NCBI RefSeq assembly: GCF_013177695.1
Contig: NZ_WOEY01000035.1
Location: forward strand, 1 to 64,000
DNA length: 64,000 bases
Reading direction: 5' to 3'
Source: Paraburkholderia solitsugae
GTDB lineage: Bacteria; Pseudomonadota; Gammaproteobacteria; Burkholderiales; Burkholderiaceae
The notes under the pieces are model-generated. The model made no database searches. It was not told the origin of the DNA and was given only the letters and a program-made list of their open reading frames with translations. Position numbers and translations under genes: made by a program. Positions 1 through 7,489 of this stretch are shown here, piece after piece (positions within the stretch are counted from its first letter, which is position 1; every line of letters starts with the position of its first letter).

Positions 1-279
1 TTCCTGCGTGATGCGCGCCGGCCGGCCGCTACGCTCGCCCTCCCGGATACCTCGTGCACCATGCCGCGCAACGCGCTGGCGCCACAGGCTGACCGTTTGC
101 ACGGACACGCCCAGTTCCTGCGCGATTGCTGCGCTTAAGTAGCCCTCATGGGCCATTAGCGCGATGCGCGCCCGCGTCACATCACGCTGTGCCGCCGTCG
201 TGCGCCTGATCAGCGCCTGCAGCTCCTCTCTGTCCTTCCTGGCCAGCTTCACTGGCGTTGCATGACGACCTCGGCTCAT
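1..279 (-). CDS. IS630-type transposase N-terminal part (cut by window edge)
   Basis: The first 93 codons of a transposase read leftward from an ATG at 279 and run off the window edge. The product begins MSRGRHATPVKLARKDREEL and contains a helix-turn-helix (SAAIAQELGVSVQTVSLWRQR, about residues 52-72), followed by the Gly/Arg-rich GERSGRPARI linker typical of the N-terminal DNA-binding half of IS630/Tc1-like transposases. The DDE catalytic part would lie outside the window, so completeness cannot be judged. It differs in sequence from the complete IS630 element at 57474-58552. The family call is recognition from memory of such domains. Confidence 0.7.
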   Translation of the reverse strand, partial: MSRGRHATPVKLARKDREELQALIRRTTAAQRDVTRARIALMAHEGYLSAAIAQELGVSVQTVSLWRQRVARHGARGIREGERSGRPARITQE

Positions 280-336
280 GCCGCCAGGATAAACCATGCA
301 ACCAATTATTAAAAGTAATTGCGGGATGTCGTACTA
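280..336. mobile_element. Probable outer end of the left IS630-type element
   Basis: The stretch between the transposase start (279) and the uronate dehydrogenase stop codon (334-336) has no gene and is AT-richer than its surroundings. IS630 elements insert at TA dinucleotides. A TA is present at 335-336, inside the udh stop codon, and another at 332-333. The element end is therefore placed at about 331-334. The matching opposite end lies outside the window, so the boundary is inference. Confidence 0.35.
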
Positions 337-1140
337 GTCGATGACTTCCGTGTTCCCGTCGAACTCCACGAGACAGCCGTAGCCGCCGTGAAAGAGCGCC
401 TCGCGCGGGTCTTCTGTCTGCCCTGTCGCCACAATCTGCGCGGCATATCGTTCGGCGTCGTCCTCCGGCACATAGCCGAGCCACCGCACGTCGGCATTGT
501 CCCAGCGGTTGCGCGCGTTGCCCGACACGCCATAGACGGTCACGAAGTGGTAGTCGGGATGATCGATGCAGCGCTGTGTCAGCTGCACCATGTCGCGATG
601 GCTGATCCATGTGAAGAGGTGCCGCGGCGCCGTCGGCCTGTTGTCGGGACGAAAGGAGCCGATCCGCATACATGCGACCGACATGCCGTGCTTGTCCGCG
701 TACATCCGTCCGAGCGCTTCGCCAAACACCTTCGATACGCCATAGCGGCTGTCCGGCCGCGGCGCGACGGTAGCGTCGATCATCCGGTCGCGTCGATGAA
801 ATCCCACCGCGTGATTGGAGCTCGCGAACACCACGCGTTTGACGCCGGCTTGCCGCGCGGCTTCGAAGACGTTGTAGCAACCTTCGATGTTCATGTCGCG
901 GATCTTTTCCCAGCGGTCTTCGTCGGGGATACCGGCGAGATGCACGACCACGTCGACACCCTCCATCACCGCCAACAGATCCGCTAGCCGCGTAATGTCG
1001 GCCGTGACGATTTCTTCGCCCTCGCCTGCCTCGGCTTGCGGAGCGATGTCAGCGAGCCGCAACTGGTACTGGCCGCGCAAGCCGGCGCGCAATACCCTGC
1101 CGATATGGCCGGCCGCGCCGGTGACCAAAACCCGTTTCAT
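334..1140 (-). CDS. udh: Uronate dehydrogenase (NAD-dependent, SDR/epimerase fold)
   Basis: A 268-residue extended SDR protein predicted to oxidise D-galacturonate or D-glucuronate with NAD to the aldaro-lactone in the cytoplasm. The Rossmann motif GAAGHIG is at residues 8-14 and the catalytic pair Y133/K137 sits in RPDSRYGVSK. The SSNH and RPDNRPTAPRHLFTWIS segments are characteristic of bacterial uronate dehydrogenases, and the length matches that family (about 265-275 aa). An in-frame upstream start at 1248 would lie inside the GntR gene. The ATG at 1140 was chosen because it overlaps the gntR stop by 4 bp (ATGA), implying coupled translation. The lactone product fits the SMP-30 lactonase at 10725. 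The TAG stop coincides with the probable end of an IS630-type element. Confidence 0.85.
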   Translation of the reverse strand: MKRVLVTGAAGHIGRVLRAGLRGQYQLRLADIAPQAEAGEGEEIVTADITRLADLLAVMEGVDVVVHLAGIPDEDRWEKIRDMNIEGCYNVFEAARQAGVKRVVFASSNHAVGFHRRDRMIDATVAPRPDSRYGVSKVFGEALGRMYADKHGMSVACMRIGSFRPDNRPTAPRHLFTWISHRDMVQLTQRCIDHPDYHFVTVYGVSGNARNRWDNADVRWLGYVPEDDAERYAAQIVATGQTEDPREALFHGGYGCLVEFDGNTEVID

Positions 1141-1979
1141 TCGATGTCTCCATTCGATGTCGGTGAACCATACGCCGCGGCCGCCACCGAACGCTGGTGG
1201 TACGCATCGAGATAGGCGTCGCGCGACGGCACGAGATGCGCGCGGCACAATGCGATCAGACGGTCGCGGTCGCCACGCCGCAAAGCGTCGATCATCTGAT
1301 GATGTTCGGCGCGCGCTTTCTCCAGGTACTGCGGGAATACGATCGATACGGAACGGATTGCGTGGGTGCGCCGTTCGTATTCGTGAATCGCGTCGACGAG
1401 CACCTGGTTGCCCGACAACGCGAAAAATGCGCGATGAAACGCCATGTTGACGCGAAACACGCGACGCAGATCGCCCGCGAACGCATAGGCGTCGTGTTCG
1501 GCCTGAATCCGTTCGAGTTCATCTAGCTTTGCGGCATCGACTGGAAAGACGATCCGATTCGCCGCATCGGTCTCCAGCAGTTCCCGCAACGCGTACAACT
1601 CCGTGACTTCGCGCGCGGTGAACGACTTCACCAGCGCGCCGAAGTGTCTGCGGCGTTCAACCAGACCGCGCCGCTCCACTTCCGCCAACACCTGCCGCGC
1701 AACGTGGCGCTTCAGGTTGAAACGCTCGCAGAGGTCGTCTTCGACCAGCCGCTCGCGCGGATGCAGCAAGCCGAGCACGATCTGCTCTTCGAGCTGATCC
1801 GCGACACGCCGCATCGTTTCGTCGGCGTTGCGGTCGCGCACCGCCGGGGCCGCCGGTGTCGAGCGTTGATTGGGAGCCGCTCGGCCAGCCGGCTCCACGC
1901 CGCCCCTTACTGCGCCCCCCGCGCTCGCGTTCGCAGCGCGTTTTTTGGTGTCAGCGTTGCTCATACCGAAAGGGTCCAC
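1137..1979 (-). CDS. GntR-family regulator with FCD domain
   Basis: A 280-residue transcription factor of the FadR/FCD branch of GntR regulators. It has a winged helix-turn-helix at about residues 55-120 (QIVLGLLHPRERLVEDDLCE onward) and an alpha-helical FCD ligand domain at about 130-255, containing the metal/ligand-binding pattern around RVNMAFHRAFF and RAEHHQMIDAL. The first 50 residues are Ala/Arg-rich and may be unstructured; a second start (MSNADTKK) at 1964 is possible. It lies between the dehydratase (upstream, same strand) and udh (4-bp overlap). A sugar-acid-responsive local repressor is the natural inference, and the perfect palindrome at 3803-3818 is a candidate operator. Confidence 0.85.
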   Translation of the reverse strand: MDPFGMSNADTKKRAANASAGGAVRGGVEPAGRAAPNQRSTPAAPAVRDRNADETMRRVADQLEEQIVLGLLHPRERLVEDDLCERFNLKRHVARQVLAEVERRGLVERRRHFGALVKSFTAREVTELYALRELLETDAANRIVFPVDAAKLDELERIQAEHDAYAFAGDLRRVFRVNMAFHRAFFALSGNQVLVDAIHEYERRTHAIRSVSIVFPQYLEKARAEHHQMIDALRRGDRDRLIALCRAHLVPSRDAYLDAYHQRSVAAAAYGSPTSNGDIE

Positions 1980-2037
1980 GAAAATGGTGAAACGGCAGAG
2001 CGTAGCGCAAAATGCGCGTCGCGCACTGGCCCTTGCA

Positions 2038-3786
2038 TCAGGATTTGTCCCCCGGCACGACGGCGACGGTTCGGGTTGCCTGCAGGAAATCGAAGTCGCA
2101 GCCTTCGTCGGCCTGAGTGATCGTCGTCAAAAAGAGCTTTCGATAACCCCGTACATCCGGCTCGGCTTCGCGCGGCGGTAATGCCGCGAGACGTGCGGCG
2201 ATTTCGGCATCGCTTAGCAGCAGTTCGATCGACCGCTTCGCGACGCTCAGGCGAATCCGGTCGCCCGTGTGCACGATCGCGAGTGGCCCGCCGATCGCCG
2301 CTTCCGGTGTCACGTGCAGCACGACGGTGCCCGCCGCCGTCCCGCTCATCCGGCCGTCGGAGATGCGCACCATGTCCTTCACGCCTTGCCGTCCGAGCTT
2401 GCGCGGAATCGGTATGTAGCCCGCCTCGGGCATGCCCGGCGCACCCACCGGACCGATCTGCTTGAGCACCAGCACGTCGTGCGCCTCGACATCCAGGTCC
2501 GGATCGTCGATTCGCCGCGCGAGGTCTTCGGCATTCTCGAACACGACGGCGCGACCTTCGTGCTCCATCAATTCCGGATTCGCTGCGGACTGCTTGATGA
2601 TCGCACCGCCCGGCGCCAGATTGCCATGCAGCACAGCGATGCCCCCTTGCGGGAAAACCGGCTGGCTGAATGGCCGCACGACGTCCTGCGCGAAGCTCGA
2701 CGGTGCAGCATCGAGTTCTTCGCCCAGCGTGCGGCCAGTGACCGTCAACGCATCGAGATGCAGGAGCGCCTTCATTTCGCGCATAACGGTAGTCAGTCCG
2801 CCCGCGCGATGCAGATCTTCCATGTAGTGCCGCCCCGACGGTTTCAGATCGACCAGCACCGGTGTCTCGCGCGCCATCCGGTCGAGCGCATCGAGGTCGA
2901 TCTTGATGCCCAGGCGCCCGGCGATGGCCGTCAGATGGATGATGCCGTTGGTCGAGCCGCCGATCGCCAGCAACACGCGCAGCGCATTCTCGATTGCCTT
3001 CGGCGTGAGGATTTTCGCAGGCGTCAGATTCGCACCGATCATTGCAACCGCCTGGGCGCCGGTGCGCTCGGCGATGCGGATGCGATCGGCGCTGACCGCC
3101 GGCGGCGATGCACCGCCCGGCAGCATGATGCCCATTGCCTCGGCGATGCAAGCCATCGTGCTCGCGGTGCCCATCACCGAACAGGTGCCGACGGTCGCCA
3201 CCAGTTGGTTGTTCACCGCATCGATTTCATCTGCGTCGATCTGGTCGCCGCGGAAGCTCGCCCAGAAACGCCGGCAGTCCGTGCACGCGCCGACGCGCTC
3301 GCCGCGATGCGAACCTGTCAGCATCGCGCCGGTCACGAGCTGGATCGCCGGAACGCCGGCAGCCGCGGCGCCCATCAGTTGCGCCGGCACGGTCTTGTCG
3401 CAGCCGCCGATCAGCACGACCGCGTCCATCGGCTGCGCACGGATCATCTCCTCGGTGTCCATCGACATGAGGTTGCGCAGATACATGCTGGTGGGATGCG
3501 AAAAGCTTTCCGCGATCGAAATCGTCGGGAATTCGACCGGCAGGCCACCCGCCAGCATCACGCCGCGCTTGATGGCTTCGACGAGCTGCGGCGCGTTGCC
3601 GTGGCACGGGTTGTACGCGCTCCCCGTATTCGCGATGGCGACGATCGGACGCGACAGTGCGTCATCGGTATAGCCGGCGCCCTTGATGAACGCCTTGCGC
3701 AGAAACAGCGAAAAGCCCTCGTCACCGTAATTGGTCAATCCTTTGCGCAACCCGCGCGGCTGGCCGTCATCAAGCGTATCTGTCAT
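2038..3786 (-). CDS. IlvD/Edd-family sugar-acid dehydratase
   Basis: A 582-residue iron-sulfur dehydratase of the IlvD/Edd family, the pentonate/hexonate-acting subgroup. Cysteines likely to hold the [2Fe-2S] cluster are C61 (NPCHG), C129 (GGCDKT) and C202 (VGTCSVMGTAST), as in L-arabinonate and related dehydratases. GACTDCRRFW near residues 166-175 is also characteristic. It would remove water from a sugar acid to give a 2-keto-3-deoxy acid. Which acid (arabonate, galactonate, glucarate type) cannot be told from sequence. The ATG at 3786 was chosen over the in-frame 3855 start because it fits the family N-terminus. It is first in a leftward unit with gntR and udh and faces the divergent dehydrogenase gene. 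Confidence 0.85.
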   Translation of the reverse strand: MTDTLDDGQPRGLRKGLTNYGDEGFSLFLRKAFIKGAGYTDDALSRPIVAIANTGSAYNPCHGNAPQLVEAIKRGVMLAGGLPVEFPTISIAESFSHPTSMYLRNLMSMDTEEMIRAQPMDAVVLIGGCDKTVPAQLMGAAAAGVPAIQLVTGAMLTGSHRGERVGACTDCRRFWASFRGDQIDADEIDAVNNQLVATVGTCSVMGTASTMACIAEAMGIMLPGGASPPAVSADRIRIAERTGAQAVAMIGANLTPAKILTPKAIENALRVLLAIGGSTNGIIHLTAIAGRLGIKIDLDALDRMARETPVLVDLKPSGRHYMEDLHRAGGLTTVMREMKALLHLDALTVTGRTLGEELDAAPSSFAQDVVRPFSQPVFPQGGIAVLHGNLAPGGAIIKQSAANPELMEHEGRAVVFENAEDLARRIDDPDLDVEAHDVLVLKQIGPVGAPGMPEAGYIPIPRKLGRQGVKDMVRISDGRMSGTAAGTVVLHVTPEAAIGGPLAIVHTGDRIRLSVAKRSIELLLSDAEIAARLAALPPREAEPDVRGYRKLFLTTITQADEGCDFDFLQATRTVAVVPGDKS

Positions 3787-3802
3787 CGAAATGTCCTCAA
3801 AT

Positions 3803-3818
3803 AGATTATCGATAATCT
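3803..3818. promoter_or_regulatory. Perfect 16-bp palindrome, candidate GntR operator
   Basis: AGATTATCGATAATCT is a perfect inverted repeat 17 bp upstream of the dehydratase start, in the divergent promoter region. It overlaps the -35 side of the rightward promoter at 3818-3846. Its position beside a GntR-controlled operon makes it a candidate site for the GntR protein encoded at 1137-1979. Binding is inference. Confidence 0.5.
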
Positions 3819-3846
3819 TGACGATGATTCTATCGAGACTTATAGT
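3818..3846 (+). promoter_or_regulatory. Sigma-70-type promoter for the rightward dehydrogenase/DapA-family unit
   Basis: TTGACG (3818-3823) and TATAGT (3841-3846) are separated by exactly 17 bp, a near-consensus promoter reading towards the gene at 3928. The palindrome at 3803-3818 abuts its -35 box. The 14-bp repeat at 3855-3868 lies at the expected transcription start, so repression from either side is easy to envisage. Confidence 0.6.
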
Positions 3847-3854
3847 GCAACGCA

Positions 3855-3868
3855 AGTAAGCGCTTTCT
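3855..3868. promoter_or_regulatory. Shared operator copy 1 (AGTAAGCGCTTTCT)
   Basis: A 14-bp imperfect palindrome centred on AAGCGCTT. The identical sequence occurs in reverse at 10650-10663, and a one-mismatch copy at 10553-10566. All three lie in the two divergent promoter regions of the sugar-acid cluster. The CG-centred symmetry resembles LacI-family operators, but no LacI-type gene is in the window. Confidence 0.55.
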
Positions 3869-3927
3869 CAAAGTTGGAAAGCCCTGCGCCAAGTGACCAC
3901 CTTTCCGCTCTTGAACCGGATGTCCCG

Positions 3928-4926
3928 ATGAAACAACGCGTTGTTGCCTATCGCAAGCTGCCTGCCGCCGTTCTCCAACTCCTCGAAGCCCGGTGCGACG
4001 TTACGTTCGCGGACGCCGATTCCCAACGGGCCGCGTTCCTCGATGCGCTCGCGAGCGCCCACGGCGCGATCGGCAACAAGTTGAAGCTGAGCGCCGAACT
4101 GCTCGACGCCGCGCCGCTGCTCGAAGCGGTGTCGACCGTCTCTGCGGGATACGACGATTTCGATGTCCCTGAACTCACCCGCCGCGGCATCGTCCTGTGC
4201 AATACGCCCGATGAAGTGACCGAGACGACCGCTGACCTGGCGTTCGCGTTGATCCTCGCGGCAGCGCGCCGCATCGCGGAACTGGATGCGGCGACGCGGC
4301 GCGGCGAATGGCTCGCTTCGTCGGGCCCGGCGCAGTTCGGGGTCGATGTGCACAACAAGACACTCGGCATCGTCGGGTTGGGCCGCATCGGCGGTGCGCT
4401 GGCGCGCCGCGCGGCGCACGGCTTCGGGATGAACGTGCTGTATGCGAACCGCTCGCGCAACCCGGTGGCAGAAGAGGTTTACGGTGCGCAATGGCGGACG
4501 CTGCCGGACCTGCTGGCCGAAGCCGACTTCGTGTGCCTGCTGGTGCCGCTTTCCGCCGCGACCCATCAGCTGATCGGCGCGGCCGAGCTGCGTCTGATGA
4601 AGTCCAGTGCGATTCTCATCAACTGCGCGCGGGGTCAGGTGCTCGACGAAGCCGCGCTGATCGACGCGTTGCGAGAGGGCCGCATTCTGGGCGCGGGCCT
4701 CGACGTGTTCGAGCGCGAACCGCTTCCCGCCGGTTCGCCGCTTTTCGCGTTGCCGAACGTCGTGATCGCTCCGCACATCGGCTCAGCCACCGCGCAGACG
4801 CGCGAAGCGATGGCCCGCCGCGCCGCGCTGAATCTGCTCGATGCGCTCGAGGGCCGCTTTTCCGCGACCTGCGTCAATCCCGCCGCGCTCGAATCCCGTC
4901 AGTTGCCCCACCATCGCGCGCGCTGA
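3928..4926 (+). CDS. D-isomer-specific 2-hydroxyacid dehydrogenase
   Basis: A 332-residue NAD(P)-dependent 2-hydroxyacid dehydrogenase, closest in feel to glyoxylate/hydroxypyruvate or 2-ketogluconate reductases (GhrB-like). The nucleotide-binding motif GLGRIG is at residues 150-155. The catalytic set is R235 (NCARGQVLDE), E264 (DVFEREPLP) and H283 (APHIGSAT). A TTG-started extension from 3874 would begin in the promoter region, so the ATG at 3928 is preferred. It is followed 35 bp later by the DapA-family gene, probably in one transcript. Its role in uronate breakdown may be reduction of a keto-acid or tartronate-semialdehyde intermediate; the substrate is not determined. Confidence 0.85.
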   Translation: MKQRVVAYRKLPAAVLQLLEARCDVTFADADSQRAAFLDALASAHGAIGNKLKLSAELLDAAPLLEAVSTVSAGYDDFDVPELTRRGIVLCNTPDEVTETTADLAFALILAAARRIAELDAATRRGEWLASSGPAQFGVDVHNKTLGIVGLGRIGGALARRAAHGFGMNVLYANRSRNPVAEEVYGAQWRTLPDLLAEADFVCLLVPLSAATHQLIGAAELRLMKSSAILINCARGQVLDEAALIDALREGRILGAGLDVFEREPLPAGSPLFALPNVVIAPHIGSATAQTREAMARRAALNLLDALEGRFSATCVNPAALESRQLPHHRAR

Positions 4927-4961
4927 TGAGCCGCGCATGACCCGTTCAGGAGGATCATCAG

Positions 4962-5891
4962 ATGAATCCAGCCAGCCGCCCGCGCGGCGTCTATTCGCCC
5001 GTCGTCACGCCGTTTAGCGACGACCTGCAGCCAGACCACAATCGCTTTCTACGCCATTGCCGATGGCTTATCGAACAGGACGTAGGGCTTGCCGTTTTCG
5101 GCACGAACTCCGAAGCAAACTCGCTTGCCGTTGACGAAAAAAAACGTCTGCTCGATACGCTCGTGTCCGCGGGTCTGCCGGTTGACCGGATGATGCCGGG
5201 CACCGGCTGCTCGGCGTTGACCGATACGGTCGAACTGACGCGGCACGCGATAGCGTCAGGCTGCCGTCACGTGCTGATGTTGCCGCCGTTCTACTACAAG
5301 GGTGTCAGCGACGAGGGCCTGTTTCGCAGCTACGCTGAGGTCATCGAACGGGTCGGCTCGGACGAATTGCGCATCTACGTCTATCACATCCCGCATGTGT
5401 CGCAAGTACCACTCGGGCTTGCACTGATCGAACGTCTGCTAACGGCCTATCCGGACATCATTGCCGGCGTGAAGGACAGTTCAGGGGACTGGAGTCATAC
5501 GCAGGCCATGCTCGAACGCTTTCAGCCGCAGGGCTTCGATGTATTCGCCGGCAGCGAGACCTTCCTGCTCGCGACGTTGCGTGGCGGCGGCGCCGGTTGC
5601 ATCACGGCGACCGGCAATGTGAATCCGGCCGCGATCGTCAATCTGTACCGGAACTGGCAATCCACCGACGCGGACGCGCGCCAACAGGCGCTCGACGATA
5701 TCCGCGCAGTGTTCGCACGGTTTCCGATGATCCCGGCGCTGAAGTCGGCGATTGGCATCTATTCGCATGACGACGACTGGCGCACCGTCAGGCCGCCGCT
5801 CGTTGCCCTCACCATCGCGCAGCGCGCCGCACTGAAAGGGGTGCTTGCGCAAGCCCGCTTCGAGATGCCGGGGATCGAAGCGCTGGCTTGA
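4962..5891 (+). CDS. DapA-family (class I aldolase-fold) lyase/dehydratase
   Basis: A 309-residue TIM-barrel enzyme of the dihydrodipicolinate synthase/N-acetylneuraminate lyase family. The Schiff-base lysine is K171 in IIAGVKDSSGD, the proton-relay tyrosine Y141 sits in YVYHIP, and the keto-acid-binding GTNSE is at 47-51. In sugar-acid clusters such proteins act as 5-dehydro-4-deoxyglucarate dehydratase/decarboxylase, 2-keto-3-deoxy-acid dehydratase or aldolase. The neighbouring udh and dehydratases make such a role likely here rather than lysine synthesis. A strong AGGAGGA ribosome site precedes the ATG. The stop codon lies inside a short tandem repeat (5885-5924). Confidence 0.8.
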   Translation: MNPASRPRGVYSPVVTPFSDDLQPDHNRFLRHCRWLIEQDVGLAVFGTNSEANSLAVDEKKRLLDTLVSAGLPVDRMMPGTGCSALTDTVELTRHAIASGCRHVLMLPPFYYKGVSDEGLFRSYAEVIERVGSDELRIYVYHIPHVSQVPLGLALIERLLTAYPDIIAGVKDSSGDWSHTQAMLERFQPQGFDVFAGSETFLLATLRGGGAGCITATGNVNPAAIVNLYRNWQSTDADARQQALDDIRAVFARFPMIPALKSAIGIYSHDDDWRTVRPPLVALTIAQRAALKGVLAQARFEMPGIEALA

Positions 5892-5924
5892 GATGGCTTG
5901 AGATGGCTTGAGATGGCTTGAGAT
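5885..5924. repeat. Tandem repeat, 4 x 10 bp (GGCTTGAGAT)
   Basis: Four exact head-to-tail copies of GGCTTGAGAT, followed by a partial copy, cover the last codons and stop of the DapA-family gene. Every copy carries the same in-phase TGA context. Such a run probably arose by replication slippage and may vary in copy number between strains. Confidence 0.9.
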
Positions 5925-5941
5925 GGCCTGGTGGGCGAAAG

Positions 5942-5973
5942 CGAATCGGGCCTGTCATGCGCGGCCCGATTCG
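5942..5973. terminator. Hairpin between convergent genes, likely bidirectional terminator
   Basis: A perfect 11-bp stem (CGAATCGGGCC at 5942-5952 with GGCCCGATTCG at 5963-5973) encloses a 10-nt loop. It lies downstream of the rightward DapA-family gene and the leftward MFS gene. No long T-run follows on either strand, so termination efficiency is uncertain. Confidence 0.55.
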
Positions 5974-6070
5974 TGCCTATCGACGAGACGCCGGAAATTC
6001 AACACCTGCCCGTCGGGTAGAACTCGACATAGCGGGCATTCGTGGTCGACGCGAAAGGAACGTCGCCCGT

Positions 6071-7363
6071 TCAATTCGACGATTGCGCGGCCACCGGCGC
6101 CGTTACCGCCGGCCGGCTCTGGATGAACAGCAGCATCGCGAGCACGCCGGCAAAATCGATCATTGCGCCGAACATGAACGCGCTGTGATAACCGCCGAAG
6201 TACTGGATCAGGAAGCCAGTCAGCGCCGGTCCGATGATCCCTGACAGGTTGCTCAGGAAGTGGATGAAACCGCCCACGCCGCCTTGCCGGTGCAGCGGCA
6301 GGATCTCGTGCTGGATCGCCCAGATCGACTGGCACGAGCCGGTCAGGAACAGCAGCGCCGCAGCGATCAATGCGACAGCTGCCGTCAGCGAACCGGCTGA
6401 CGTGATGCACAGCACTGCGACACCCGACAGCGCAAGCGGAATCGTCGCCACCAGCTTGCGCGCCTTGATCGGGTCGTCCAGGCGCTTGTACACGAAGTCG
6501 CCGAGCAGGCCGCCGCCGAAATAGCCGATCGCGCCGCAGATCCACGGAATCGACGTGATGATGCTCATGGACTTCAAGTCGAGGTGCATCACGTTGGTCA
6601 GATAGCTCGGCAGCCACGAAATGAACACGTATTGCGTGTAGTTCACGGCGAAGAGCCCGGCGCCGAGCGCGAGCGTGCTCGGGCGGCGCAGATACGCGCC
6701 GAGCGTCATGCCGTCGTCCTCGACATTGCGCGCTTCCGCCACCGCACGGCTGTCGTTGATCAGCTTCGTTTCACCCGCACCGACGCGGTGGTTCTCGCCA
6801 GGCTTATCGGTGACGAACATACGCCAGCACATCAGCCACAGAAAGCCCAGTACCGCGATCACGACAAACGACGCACGCCAGCCGAAGCCGACGGCAATCA
6901 GTCCGACGACCGGCCCCGCGATTGCGTTGCCGAGCGTCTGGCCGGAGAAGGTGAAGCCGATCATCGTCGCGGTTTCATGACGGGGAAACCAGTTCGAAAT
7001 CGTGCGATTGGTGTTGGAGCTCATCGGCCCCTCGCCGATGCCGAAGAACACCCGGCACAGCAACAGCGATATGAAGCCAGTCGCTGCGGCAGTCAGCCCG
7101 CAAAACAGCGACCAGAACCCCATCGCCCACGTAAATACCCGCAGCGTGCCCCACTTGTCGGAAAAATAGCCGCCGAGGAACGAGAAGATCGAATAGCCGA
7201 TAAAGAAGCTGCTGAAGATGAGGCCGAGTTGCGACGGCGACAACGCCAGCGTCTTGCCGACAATCGGCGCGACGATGCCGAGCGCTGCCCGGTCCATGTA
7301 ATTGATCGCGCCAGCGGCGAATAACAGCCCGGCTACGACATAGCGATATTTTCCGGTGTTCAT
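6071..7363 (-). CDS. MFS transporter, anion:cation symporter type (hexuronate/aldarate-like)
   Basis: A 430-residue major facilitator protein with 12 predicted membrane segments. It opens with the segment GLLFAAGAINYMDRAALGIVAP, the YxDR motif typical of the ACS family that includes GudP, GarP and ExuT. The conserved RVFFGIGEGP motif and the cytosolic loop after segment 6 are present. It probably imports a hexuronate or aldarate across the inner membrane with protons. It ends the leftward garD-MFS-MFS unit, 126 bp after the neighbouring MFS gene. Exact substrate is not readable from sequence. Confidence 0.8.
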   Translation of the reverse strand: MNTGKYRYVVAGLLFAAGAINYMDRAALGIVAPIVGKTLALSPSQLGLIFSSFFIGYSIFSFLGGYFSDKWGTLRVFTWAMGFWSLFCGLTAAATGFISLLLCRVFFGIGEGPMSSNTNRTISNWFPRHETATMIGFTFSGQTLGNAIAGPVVGLIAVGFGWRASFVVIAVLGFLWLMCWRMFVTDKPGENHRVGAGETKLINDSRAVAEARNVEDDGMTLGAYLRRPSTLALGAGLFAVNYTQYVFISWLPSYLTNVMHLDLKSMSIITSIPWICGAIGYFGGGLLGDFVYKRLDDPIKARKLVATIPLALSGVAVLCITSAGSLTAAVALIAAALLFLTGSCQSIWAIQHEILPLHRQGGVGGFIHFLSNLSGIIGPALTGFLIQYFGGYHSAFMFGAMIDFAGVLAMLLFIQSRPAVTAPVAAQSSN

Positions 7364-7489
7364 GTGTCTCCAACCATGGATGCATGCTGCTGCGATGAGA
7401 GGGCCGCGCCTCTTGCGGGTGCGTGCGTCGAAAGATCCGGTCCTGCGTTGCTGCCTGGTTACCTTGCTTGCTTGAACATGCTATTGCGC

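Noticed and set aside
334..1248. Longer 304-residue form of the uronate dehydrogenase starting at 1248
   Set aside because: The extra 36 residues lie inside the GntR gene and do not match the family. The ATG at 1140 overlaps the gntR stop as ATGA and gives the exact Rossmann start.
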